From Oenanthe sinensis (taxonomy: Eukaryota; Streptophyta; Magnoliopsida; Apiales; Apiaceae): a DNA stretch of 64,000 nt. Position numbers and translations under genes: made by a program. This document shows positions 12,223-22,989 of this stretch, piece by piece. The stretch spans positions 10,693,501 through 10,757,500 of the forward strand of contig CM053798.1 of the NCBI GenBank assembly GCA_028671895.1. The letters are read 5' to 3'. Position 1 is the stretch's first letter. Each line of letters starts with the position of its first letter. Below the pieces are notes generated by a model, which saw only the letters and a program-made list of their open reading frames with translations, did no database searches and was not told where the DNA came from.

Positions 12223-14640
12223 TTAAACATAGTTAAGCATACCTAAATCACAGATCAATCTATTAAAAATATATTCATCTAATGGTTTGGTAAAAATTTC
12301 TGCAAGTTTTCTTTCACTAGGGACAAAATTTAATTCAATTGTACAATTCATTACATGTTCTCTAATGAAGTGATACCTTATGTTAATGAGCTTGGTTCTG
12401 GAATGTTGCACAGGATTTTCTATTATTGCAATGGCACTTGTGTTATCACAGAAAATCTTGTTCATGTTGAACCCATAGTCAAATAGTTGATTCCTCATTC
12501 ATAATACTTGTGCACAACAACTTCCAGCTGCAATATATTCAGCCTCCGCAATAGATGTAGACACTGAATTTTGCTTCATGTTAAACCATGATACAAGCTT
12601 GTTTCCTAGAAATTGACAGGTGCCTGTGGTACTTTTTCTGTCAATCCTGCAACCTGCGTAATCTACATCTGAATAGCCAATTAGATCAAATCCAGAGTCT
12701 CTAGGATACCGAATTCCAAGATTTGATGTTCCTTTGAGATATCTGAATATTCTTTTTATTACAATCAAATGAGATTCCATAGGATCAGCCTGAAACCTAG
12801 CATAAAGACATGTAGCAAATATTATGTCTGGCCTACTTGCAGTTAAATAAAGTAATGAGCCAATTATGCCTCTATAACTTGAAATGTCCACTTTAGCTTC
12901 ATCAGTATTCAATTCAAGTTTATTTGTAGTGGCCATGAGAGTTTTTGCAGAAGAACATTTATTTAAATCAATTATCTTTAATAAATCAGAAATATATTTG
13001 GTTTGATTTATGAAAATGACATCTTTGACTTGTTTGACTTGCAAACCGAGAAAATAAGTAAGTTCTCCCATCATGCTCATTTCATATTTACTCTGCATCA
13101 ACTTAGCAAACTTTTGACAAAGTTTTTCATTAGTTAAGCAAAAAATAATGACATCTACATAGATTTGAACAAGAATATAGAGCCACTAACATTTCTATGA
13201 AAGAGACTTTTATCAACAGTACCTCTTGTGAAGTGATTCTCAATCAAGAATTTAGATAGTGTGTCATACCAGGCTCTAGGTGTTTGCTTCAATCCATAAA
13301 GTGCCTTGAGAAGATAGTATACAAATCCAGGATGAATAGGATCAATGAAACCAGGATGTTGTTCTACATACACTTCTTCCTCTAGTTCTCCATTGAGGAA
13401 ATCACTTTTCACATCCATCTGATACACTTTGAAATTAGCATGAGCAGCATATGCTAGAAAGATTCTGATTGCTTCCAACCTTGCAACTGGTACAAATGTT
13501 TTATCAAAATATATGCCTTCTTCTTGTGAATATCATTTTACCACTAATCTTGCTTTGTTCCTTGTTACTGTACCAGATTCATCCATTTTATTTCTGAACA
13601 CCCATTTTGTATCAATGACAGACTTGTTCTTTGGTTTGGGCACCAGCTTCCATACCTTGTTTCTTTCAAACTGATTCAACTCTTCTTGTATAGCAAGTAT
13701 CCAATCAGGATCATTCAAGGCTTCTTCAATCCATTTTGGTTTTTCTTGAGGCAGGAAGTTACTATACAAGCATTCATTTTGAGTTGCACTTCTAGTTTTA
13801 ACACCATCATTTGCATCTCCAATGATCAATTCAAAGGGATGGCTTCTTGTCCATTTCCTTTGTGGTGGTAAATTTGACCTTGAAGATGATGCTTCATGAT
13901 CATTGCAATTTTTATAATCATAGTGATGCGATTGATCATTTGAGAACCCTCCCCCTGAGATGGATACTCTACTTGAAGACTGTTGAGCAGAGTTGTTATC
14001 CATTGAATGGTTATTAATTGATGTATTATCAGTCGATTAATGATTATCAACTGATAAGTTATTTGTTGATGCATTGACATCAATTGATGGGGTGTTTCTG
14101 GGTACTTGATATCTTGAAATTTCTACATCATCATCACTTTCTTCACCATTTCCTGTTGATTCATTTTCAAAATGCAATAAGTCATGGTATCCTTCATCAA
14201 ACAACCCTTGAATCTTATTATCATCAAAGACTACATGCATAGATTCCATAACAATGTGTAATCCAATATTGTAGACTATGTAAGCTTTGGTTGTTATTCC
14301 ATATCCAACAAATATAGCTTCATCAGCCTTGACTTCAAACTTTCCCAGATTTTCACCTTGATTTTTTAGTACAAAGCATTTGCAGCCAAAGACATGAAGA
14401 AAATAAATGTTGGCTTCTTGTCTTTCTTCATCAATTGATATGGTGTTTTGCCTTGTAGTTGATTAAACATGGAAATTTTTTGAATGTAACAAACAATATT
14501 AATTGCTTCTGCCCAGAAATATGTAGGAAGTTTTGCTTCTTCTAACATAGTTCTAGCAGCTTCAATCAAGGTCCTATTTTTCCTTTCAGCAACTCCATTT
14601 TATTGTGGAGTCCTTGGTGCAGAGCCTCCTCTATTTTGAA
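12223..14640 (-). pseudogene. pol remnant of element A (integrase end, RT, RNase H)
   Basis: Copia pol pieces in order: the integrase C-terminal part (ERKNRTLIEAARTMLEEAKL), a linker with the S-I-D motif near 14040-14095, then RT with [31 protein letters not shown] and [16 protein letters not shown]. RNase H follows (STSIAEAEYIAAGSCCAQ, ending FTKPLDEYIFNRL). The second RT catalytic block reads YVDV instead of YVDD. At least one frameshift lies between 13101 and 13155, another between 14249 and 14366, and a TGA splits RNase H at about 12499. It is closely related to element B's pol but dead. Confidence 0.85.
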
Positions 14641-15568
14641 ATCCTGATTCCGCCACTATATATATAGATTACAGTACCTAACCTGAACAACAAAAATAAT
14701 ATTTTTTTTTTCACATGCCACAAACTTTTATGAGATTTTTTTTCTTACTGAACTCCCGGTATAATTTTTGTCTTCTCTCTAAAATATTGTTTTCTCCCTA
14801 ACTTGTTATCTCCTTCATCTCACCTAACCTACTTTTGATGTCATGATAAAATTCTCAATGTCCTTCCTAGTGGACATTGACAACGTTGGATGGCACTGGG
14901 GATGATTATGCTATAGACATGGGGATTGCTTCACTAGTGGACGTGCATGATGGCAACTGAGGATTGCATCACAGGGAAGAGCGGAGGACACTCCAGCCAA
15001 GACTAACTCCTCACGGTCAGCAACAAGATGAAGCTTGATGCAGGGATGTTGAAGTAATAGTTAGGGATGTTGAAGTAATAGTTAATGTTTAACTATTCAT
15101 TCAAGTTGTAATCTAATTTTATTAGTTTCTAGTTTGCTATGTCCTTTTGGATATTTTACGTGATTTGGAGGTGAATTCGCTCACCTCGTGACTTTCTCCA
15201 TGGTAACATGAAACTATGGTAGGTCTCTACCTTTTATTTATAAAATACTAAACAAATTTGCTTAAAAAAACAGTAACACTCCACATACAAGCAATAGTCA
15301 ACACCAACACATAAAGTCAACATAACCGACAACTTATTCTAATTTAAGAAATTAACACCCAACACGTACACTTGCATGGAGATTTAACAAAATTACAATA
15401 AAACAGTTACAAGGAACACACTATATCGCATAAAAGGACAACATTTTCCTTGGATAACTTGCTGAAATGGGAACCAAGTACAATGCTATCTGAAATGAAC
15501 GTTTTAAGCTTATTTCATTTTGTCAGCTATAATCAACTGGTGTTCAAATGAGAAGTGCTTCTTCATGA
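14641..15568. other. Intergenic DNA between element A and the terpene synthase
   Basis: No gene was recognised. A short direct duplication (AGGGATGTTGAAGTAATAGTTA, about 23 bases) occurs near 15040-15090. The last 150 bases probably include the 3' UTR of the terpene synthase. Confidence 0.5.
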
Positions 15569-18146
15569 CTAAAGAGGAATGGGGTTAACAAATAGAAACA
15601 GCAGACGCTCTTTGTCACGGGAACTTGGAGCACCATGTCCATCTCCGTATAGGTAAACACTTAACGATATCCTAGCCAAATTTAAGCAACTTTCAATAAA
15701 AGGCTTCGAGAAAGGAGACCGTGCACACTCTTCATTTAATCTCTTCCATGCCTCATTTATTAAGCACTTAATGTGTTCTCGGGCTTCTTCTTCTGAAACA
15801 CCATTGTCGTTCATGTAACACTGAATCGATTTTGGATTATCCCCCCTCTCCATTTCATGCTGCAGAATCCCCATCATCAAAAACATGTGCATGTGTAACA
15901 TATTGCAAAAATATACGGCAAAAAATATATGACAGATATTATGTCAATACTTGATCATGACAAATACAGGGGAGAGAGGGAGAGAGTTAGTACCGATGAG
16001 GTTCCCATATCATCTGCAAGTCTCAAAATAGTTGCAGAGAGACGAAGTATATCAGGATAATTCTTCAAGCATTGCAAGTCGTCGTCAGTCATAGAATTTG
16101 GTTTTACAAAATACAAATGAGTCAAAAGTACAGGGCCTGATATTGAGATCCATGCTTTGTCGAGATATTCACTGAGACATGGTTTATATCCACTGTGATA
16201 CCACTTGGCCTCCACCAAATAAGCATCAAAAAGATCCGTCCACTGCATGATTTCTTACATTATGCTCTGTAAATAGTATATGAAACTACTTCACGCGCAC
16301 ACATGGATATTATAATCTATTGCATATTCAGTCAACAATGATATACCACTTCACACACACATGCACACAAACAACATAGATTAAAATGTAGTTAAATAAG
16401 TTCAAAAAGCAGTCGTAGCTAGGGTAAGTTAAACTCGCCACTTGTTGGAAGTAGGGAAGGACAGAGACACCATGTTCTCTTTGTGCAACATCAGCTACTT
16501 CATTGATCTCATTATAGAACTCTGTAAAACAAATCTTCATATAATCTGGAAGGAGGTCCAACTCTGCAGCATCCCATCTGATAAAGTAACTCCAAAAATT
16601 ATATGTTAATTAAGTCCCAACGATAAATCATTAATATGGACGTCGCTAGATTTTACACTACAATACTTGAGATGTGCTCAATTTAAATATTGAACCTGCA
16701 ATTCTACGTGAATGCTGAGTTTATTAATAATCACCAATTCATTCACCTTTTTGTTAATTTTGTCAACAATTCAAGTTCCTCCAAAGTACCATATACATCG
16801 TAGATATCGTCAATAGTAGTTATGAAGGCATTAACAGCAGTGAGCACCCTCCTTGCGTATCCAAACTCAGGCCCGAAGTTATAACCCACACTCCAGTAGT
16901 AACACTCCATTAACCTTGCTCTAGCGAAGCTTAATTTCTCATCCCATTGTATGTGCTTCCACCATCTATATATAAATTACAATAAGATGTAATGTAAGTA
17001 CAATTCAGTAAACAAAGATTTAGCATCCTGAGAACAAGTGACCCGTACCTTGACAACTGTTTGAGTTCATCTTGATAAGTTGACTGTAGCATGTTAAAGT
17101 CTAATTTTGCAAAATGAAGCAGAGCAGAATTATTCATATCTTCTGCTGGTACTGACGTCTCAAAGTAGTCGATGAACCACCTGGCTTCGTGCCTTGATTC
17201 CTTCCAATGCAGTGGAAGTTCCAATGCATGACTAATAAGTTTATAAAGTTTATCATCTTCAATACTGATAATTTTATCGATGTAATCTCTCAAATGTTTT
17301 TCTGTGAAATCTTGTGCCTCGTCCATTATCTTCTCATTGGTTTTTGACAGATATGATGCCTCGTACAAGGATAACATACCCTTCATATCTTTGCTGAGAC
17401 TGATCTTAAATTTACCGGATTCGTTCAGAAAGTCATTGAAAACCTCTGTAATTTTTAGTCGAAGAAGTACCATTAGTTGTCATCTACATTGCATGCAAAT
17501 ATATATATACTTAAGAAACAACAAATCTACCTTGAGGAACTTCAAAATTATGTTGTCTTAAGAGTCTGAATTTGAGAGATGTAGCATGTAAATCTTGGCT
17601 ATCCCACTTGTCATTATCGTATACGCCTTCCAGAATTCTATTAATTTCAATCTCAAAGTGATAACCAACTCCAAGCCTCTGAATCGAACTAACCAACTCG
17701 AGTTTATGGAGGCTGTCCATGTCTTCTTTGTTGAGCAGCATCCGCATATGTTCCTTCAAATCACTTGCATATTTCCTGCAAATTTCTCCCTACATATACA
17801 ATTCGAAAACATCAATTGTATACTACGTACCTTATGAAAGAAACATGCATGTTATGCATGCAGGACATGGAACCATACATAATTATTCCAACTCTACCTT
17901 GAAATCACTGGTAAGAGATTGGAAGAAATCATAATCCCAGGTGGGAGGAGCATAATTTCCCGATCTTCGAACATCTGATTTATCATCGATAACCAATGCA
18001 GTATCGTTACTAGTACACCGGATACTAGTAATATCTGCAACACTTCTGGCAGTGGATGATGGCTTCATACATATAAGAGAAGCTGGTTTTAGCATAGAAT
18101 GATTTGTAGAGATACTCATACCAAGAGTCACAATACTAAGGGCCAT
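15569..18146 (-). CDS. Monoterpene synthase, TPS-b type, plastid-targeted (7 exons)
   Basis: Class I terpene synthase, expected to ionise geranyl diphosphate in plastids and release a monoterpene; the product cannot be read from sequence. Exons on the minus strand: 17898-18146, 17531-17789, 17049-17445, 16747-16965, 16442-16577, 15994-16242, 15569-15859. All have GT-AG introns, and phases join into 600 codons (599 residues plus stop), the usual TPS-b length. Residues 1-59 look like a Ser-rich transit peptide. RR(x8)W is at 60-70 ([11 protein letters not shown]). The Mg-binding DDIYD is at 354-358. The NSE/DTE site is at about 497-505 (DDMGTSSHE). The RxR upstream of DDxxD reads R317-A-R319. 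The seven-exon layout is standard for angiosperm TPS-b. No break was found, so it is probably functional. A decayed relative lies about 1 kb away on the other strand. Confidence 0.9.
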
Positions 18147-18768
18147 TGCAATGATGCTATAATGAGAGGTATAAATAAGTGAATGAGAAATATTTTGTTA
18201 GTTTTCACCTCTTTAAATAGATATTCGAGTAGCTTGGAGAAACCTGTTGTGTGCAAATTCAATGTTCGACAACTAATACCAACCCAAAAAAGGAATAATG
18301 TTATATATTAAATGTCATATATTTTATTCGACTGTTTGAATCAAAACCCATGTAATCTGGCCATTAAAAAATGGGTGATGGCTGATTTTGTTATATATGA
18401 TACTGTATAAAATTGGCACCAGTGAAGTAGCAATGGCGCAGGGTGATGGCATGCAAAATGATTTCGGTGATTTCGGTTCTGAGATCTTTTATAATATTAT
18501 TATTTAAAAGTGGATTTAAGTATACTAGCCTATAGTGGTAGACAGGGGAGATGTAGTAGAAAAGAGAGATGGCTGAGATTTATCTCACGTTTTTATGAGG
18601 GTTAAAATGCAAACTTTAGTCAATTAATTAGTTTACTAGTATGAATTTTTTTTATTCAAACATATCTATATTGATTTTCATGACATTTATGCACCAAGTT
18701 TCTGAGACTACAATGTCCTCAGGTCATTCTTCAGTTATGCAATGGACAAATAATTGTCCAAACTAATA
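18147..18768. other. Upstream region of the terpene synthase
   Basis: Apart from the possible TATA box, no gene or repeat was recognised. It presumably holds the promoter of the minus-strand terpene synthase. Confidence 0.4.
18212..18219 (-). promoter_or_regulatory. Possible TATA box of the terpene synthase
   Basis: TATTTAAA on the minus strand, about 66 bases upstream of the start codon, a plausible distance for a plant core promoter. Only the sequence match supports it. Confidence 0.35.
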
Positions 18769-18971
18769 CTCCATCAGTTCCTTTTTATTAGTCACTTGAG
18801 CAATATTCCATTAATTGTCCCTGCATTAATAGCATTGTTTATATCTTCTTTTATATACACATTAAATGGTAACGTTATAAAAGTAAAATTATACATTATT
18901 AATTACATTAAAGTGTATTACTACCATGTGTAAAAACTCCTAACACGATTAATAAAAAGGAACGGAGGGAG
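18769..18971. mobile_element. Stowaway-type MITE
   Basis: The ends are inverted: left CTCCATCAGTTCCTTTTTATT, right AATAAAAAGGAACGGAGGGAG. The reverse complement of the right end begins CTCCCTCCGTTCC, the classic Stowaway terminus. The dinucleotide TA flanks both ends, as expected for Tc1/mariner-related insertion. About 203 bp, AT-rich, non-coding. Confidence 0.8.
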
Positions 18972-19089
18972 TATCCCACCGTCCACTTTTAATAGTACAT
19001 TTTAAGAATTTTTTTTGCTTATCTTTTAATTCAATATAATTTTAATTTGCTGTATATATGTGCATGTAAATTGTGTTATTTGTAAGAAA

Positions 19090-19970
19090 AAGAAATATAC
19101 AAGCCTGGTGGACGAGTTAACGAATGACTATGTTCCTTTGGACAAGCTTGAGTCACTCGACTCTGTTCCAAGGCTAGGGTTGAATTATCAATTCCAGAAA
19201 GATATAAAGCAAGCAATTGATGTTATTTTGAGGGCTGATTCATGGTTAGCCGATGACCTTCCGTTCAACAGCTAGCTTTATGGTTTAGGATTATTCTGGC
19301 ATGGAACTTGGTTATGCAGTGTCACAAGGTTTGTCCGTGCTTTACTTCGAAACATATCAGAGATCCCACGGTCGAACCAAAACTATGTGCTAGCTCCACA
19401 TTTCCAATCAACAATTTTGAGCCCTTTAGTGTTAGGGGGTTGCCCGAGAATAGAACAGATTTCACTCTAAGCGCGTAACAAGTAAGTTTGGAAACAGCAA
19501 ATCGTAGGCAGATACTAAATTAAAAAAAAATGAAGTTCAAAGTCTTAACTCCAATTCTTTTACTAGTTATTTCCCCAAAAGATGTGGTTAATGCACATAT
19601 AAACTGCTCTATTGAACTATCTATTCAACTCAAAATCCTGACTGTAATTCATTTAAATCTTCTTTTACTTGAATCTATTATACATTTTCATTGTGGTCGA
19701 CAGGTGTGTTCCAAAAGTTTACAGATGGATGAGGCAGGTAATTTCAAGGCAAATGTGCGTGAGGATGTGAAGGGGTTGCTCAGCTTGTATCAAGCATCTT
19801 ATTTTGATGTCCAAGGGGAAGACATCATCGATAAAGCCGAGGCCTTTTCTATAGAACACTCAAAGAATTCGGTGCAAGGGGTAGAGAACCATGTCTTAGA
19901 TATGTCTCTGCACGGAAAGTACCAAGAGTGGAGGCTATATGGTACACATATATAGATACTCATGCAGTCA
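19090..19970 (+). pseudogene. Terpene synthase pseudogene fragment
   Basis: Two separated exon-like pieces resemble the N-terminal half of a plant terpene synthase. The first (about 19100-19340) reads LVDELTNDYVPLDKLESLD and SVPRLGLNYQFQKDIKQAID, then runs into a stop at 19273-19275, with decayed homology in another phase up to a plausible GT donor near 19337. The second (about 19705-19970) reads GNFKANVREDVKGLLSLYQA then EDIIDKAEAFSIEH, with frame changes at about 19730 and 19920. No RR(x8)W, DDxxD or NSE part follows. The sequence differs clearly from the intact neighbour, so it is not a recent duplicate. Subfamily unknown. Confidence 0.75.
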
Positions 19971-20992
19971 TGCGCAAGAACAAAACATGATACCGAGTTC
20001 ACCACACCGCAGCCCAAACCAGCTATAGACTCACCAAAATCAAACACAAAAAACAAAACTTTGAATACAATCACCAGATATTTAACACAAATGTTAAATG
20101 TTGTAGTAGGCAAAAGTTATATGAAAAACTTTAAATGGAATACTGATTGGAGAACATATTCTACTTATAAATATATGACATATATATTTTTCGTAGTCCA
20201 TTTAAGGTTCTCCATGGAGTAATTTACCTGCATTATTTATCTCACTTGCATGTTGTTTGAAATAACCCTCGTAATTTATATGATTGCCTCACACTCTATA
20301 ACAAAAAGAAATAAATCCACCATGTCTACAAATCTTCTTACTTTGTCATAGTTATAGAATCACTTAAGAATTATGTGATGTTGTTGCTAAGTATTTTTAT
20401 TTATTGAGTAAGATCTCCAAGATATTTGATGTGGCCATGCCTTAAAAAACAACTACTACTCGGGAATTTATTAGTTGTGTTGTGCCCACATATTGTGGGT
20501 CACATTTGGGCTCATAAGGGTAAAAGCCCATCCGCAACAATGAATGGTAGGCGTGGTAATCCAGTTCAGTGGACACCCGGTCTCGCAGGAGGTTCTAAAT
20601 TCAAAAAATCGTGTACGATAAGTTCAAAATTTTGGGTTTAGGATCTGATGTTCGTTATATGATTTTTTTGTCATCCCTATTAGATAAGTAATATGAAATT
20701 AAAAAAATTAAAACAAACTATTAAAAAGATTGAATGGAGTAATTAAAATCATTAATCTTGTTTAATTAATCTTTAAAAAAACAAGAATAAGTGGATTGGG
20801 ATAATTTATGTTGGAAAGAATGTTGATGTCCAAACGTTGTACGGTGAGTCCAAGATTAATAATTAATCTTGTTGGGTTAGTCCTGGAAAAAACAAGAATA
20901 ATATGTTTAAAAAAACTAATCTTGCTTGCTGAGTCTCGGCAAATCAAAGAATAATAAGTTGGTTTATTTTGGTTGTTAATATTTCTAATATT
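19971..20992. other. Intergenic DNA with a degenerate short repeat
   Basis: No gene seen. Between about 20750 and 20960 a degenerate unit containing TTAATCTTG and AAACAAGAATAA recurs two to three times. TTGTACGGTGAGT occurs at about 20835 and again just beyond the next MITE. Confidence 0.4.
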
Positions 20993-21219
20993 GGGCCTGT
21001 TTGGCAAAACAGAACTTATGGAAATAAGGGCTTATTTCCGAAAAAAAGTAGGGATGTATGTACTTTTCAGAAATAAGTCCTTATTTTCAGAAAAAAATAA
21101 GTTCATATTTGGTTTTAAAATTCTAAAACAAATATTTATCTTTAAAAAAAATATGAAAATATGTAAAAAAAAATAAAAAATAAGCTACTTATTTTAAGTT
21201 TATGGAACCCCAAACACCC
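20993..21219. mobile_element. MITE-like element, possibly hAT-type
   Basis: Left end GGGCCTGTTTGGCAAAACAG and right end CCAAACACCC form imperfect terminal inverted repeats (GGG..GTTTGG). Inside are paired AAATAAG / CTTATTT blocks that could fold back. About 227 bp, non-coding. The target-site duplication is unclear, so the superfamily is only suggested. Confidence 0.45.
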
Positions 21220-21776
21220 ACATTGTACGGTGAGTAGGTTAATGGGTAAGTTTAAATATTAGATCATGAAAATGACTCAATTTGCAATTACTAATTTGAG
21301 ACAATATATGTGTGTATCAAGAAAATGGCTACATGTGATGTCGATATAATACATTGTGGTTCGATCTGATTCATGCACATATATAAAAATGCATTTATTT
21401 GTACGGATGGGATTATAAATTAATTTTAGTACCGGGACCATATATTTATACCCATACCTACACGAAGCTTGATGGATTAGAAGTGAGGGATTTGGCATTT
21501 GTCGTGTCGGAAGTAGCAAAAGAAAGAGAGAATAGATTGATGTCAACTATAAGGGTAGAGAACTCATCTTTGGGTCAGTCTTGATACTCAAATTCAGTTA
21601 CATGCAAAAGAGAGAAATAATTTGATCAAAAACTATTTATATAAAATTTACAACTCAAGAAATTCAGTAGAGTTCTTGTATTACTTTTATTTGTTTCTTT
21701 TGAAATTAAATAACAACATTATAAATTTATTTTACATGCGGCATGCAATTGTCATCATGTTTTAGTCTTAATTTTT
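21220..21776. other. Intergenic DNA
   Basis: A 60-codon open frame at 21399-21584 with some charged residues resembles no family I know. No other feature. Confidence 0.4.
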
Positions 21777-22047
21777 AAAAGAATATTTATCAAAATTACT
21801 ATTTTTTTAATTTTTTGTGAATTTAGTATCTTTTGAATTTTTTACAAAAATACGGTTTTTATATAAAATTTGTAACCAAATGCAATTAAATGAAACTTTT
21901 TTTTAAAAAAATTGAAGTTCGTGGTTGTATTGGTTGCAAAACCGTATTTTTACAAAATTAAAAAATAAAAATTGTACTTTTGTAAAATATAAAATAAAAA
22001 TGTATTTTTACAAAAACAAATTGATATTTTTCGAAAAATATCCTTTT
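21777..22047. mobile_element. AT-rich foldback element (MITE-like)
   Basis: The arms are imperfect inverted repeats: AAAAATACGGTTTT near 21845 pairs with AAAACCGTATTTTT near 21940, and the outer GAATATTTAT pairs with the segment near 22030. It is non-coding and no duplication was identified. Confidence 0.4.
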
Positions 22048-22989
22048 GAAGAAGAATTACTAGTTTTTACCCATGTCATTGACAATGACATACATATCTC
22101 AGATTAGACAAAAATATTTCATTCGAACAAGTTATATACTAATATAATTATGTATAAACAATTTGGCTGCCTTTCCTTTTCTCAACTGCTCATGTCAATT
22201 ATGCATCTACAATTATTAATGTCATCATTATTCAGGAGGCAATAAAAAATATGCCATGCTTACTGAACAAATATAGAAAAAAATGTATCATTTACTTTCT
22301 TTCTGCCTCAATAATCGAATACCAATCCAAAATTCTCAAGCCAATCAAGGTTTTTAGGATAAATCAAGATTTTGGTCCAAATTAGTAATTACACTCTTTT
22401 TTCCTTTTGGAGTTTTGGGTACACTTTAATTAATTTAAATTTATTTACTTATTTATTTAAATTGAATTATATTAAATGTCGGATATTTTAAAACATAATC
22501 TATATTTATTTGATTATGATAACCAGTAATTGGATTAGATATTTAATTTAATTCAATTTTTTACTTTTTTTCTAATTAATATTAAAATATAAAATTAATA
22601 TTTTTAATACTTATAAATTAAACGCTGAACTAACATTAATATTACATTATATAATTGTTGCTCAATTATAATGATATTAATAAACACATCATTTCTCATT
22701 TTATTATTGATTCCATTGTCAGAATTTAATAACAAAAATGATCTTGAATATAATAATGAAATAATCGAGAATTTAAATGATTAATTATTCTCACAATTTG
22801 AAGCACACATGAGAAAAAGAACAATAAATGTTATTTTGATTGTACATATCAAAATAACATAATCATCCAAATACAATTTTTTATTCACTATCTGAATTAA
22901 AGTTATCTCATATCCTTGTAAAAAAAAGTATGTGAGATCAATCTTGATTTCCTTATTTCTCAATATTAATTTAAATAATAAGTCAAGAA
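22048..22989. other. AT-rich intergenic DNA with a perfect hairpin
   Basis: Very AT-rich, no gene. TGTTATTTTGAT at 22829-22840 is the exact reverse complement of ATCAAAATAACA at 22848-22859, leaving a 7-base loop. This could be the left end of the following LTR-like sequence or an unrelated hairpin. Confidence 0.4.

Larger units (their letters stand above)
6441..14640 (-). mobile_element. Sirevirus-like Copia retrotransposon A, 5'-truncated
   Basis: On the minus strand the order is integrase end, reverse transcriptase, RNase H, a non-coding spacer, a very long third ORF, polypurine tract and 3' LTR. A large extra ORF after pol places it with the SIRE/Maximus (Sirevirus) Copia group. The 5' LTR, gag, protease and most of integrase are missing: homology ends abruptly near 14640. 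Stops and frameshifts occur throughout. The palindromic motif ATCAATTGAT / ATCGATTGAT recurs in LTR, linkers and spacer. Confidence 0.85.

Noticed and set aside
20750..20960. A satellite array of TTAATCTTG units
   Set aside because: Only two to three degenerate copies, too few and too irregular to call.
21399..21584. 60-codon open frame that might be a small gene
   Set aside because: No family resemblance, no splice or promoter context, and length within chance for this DNA.
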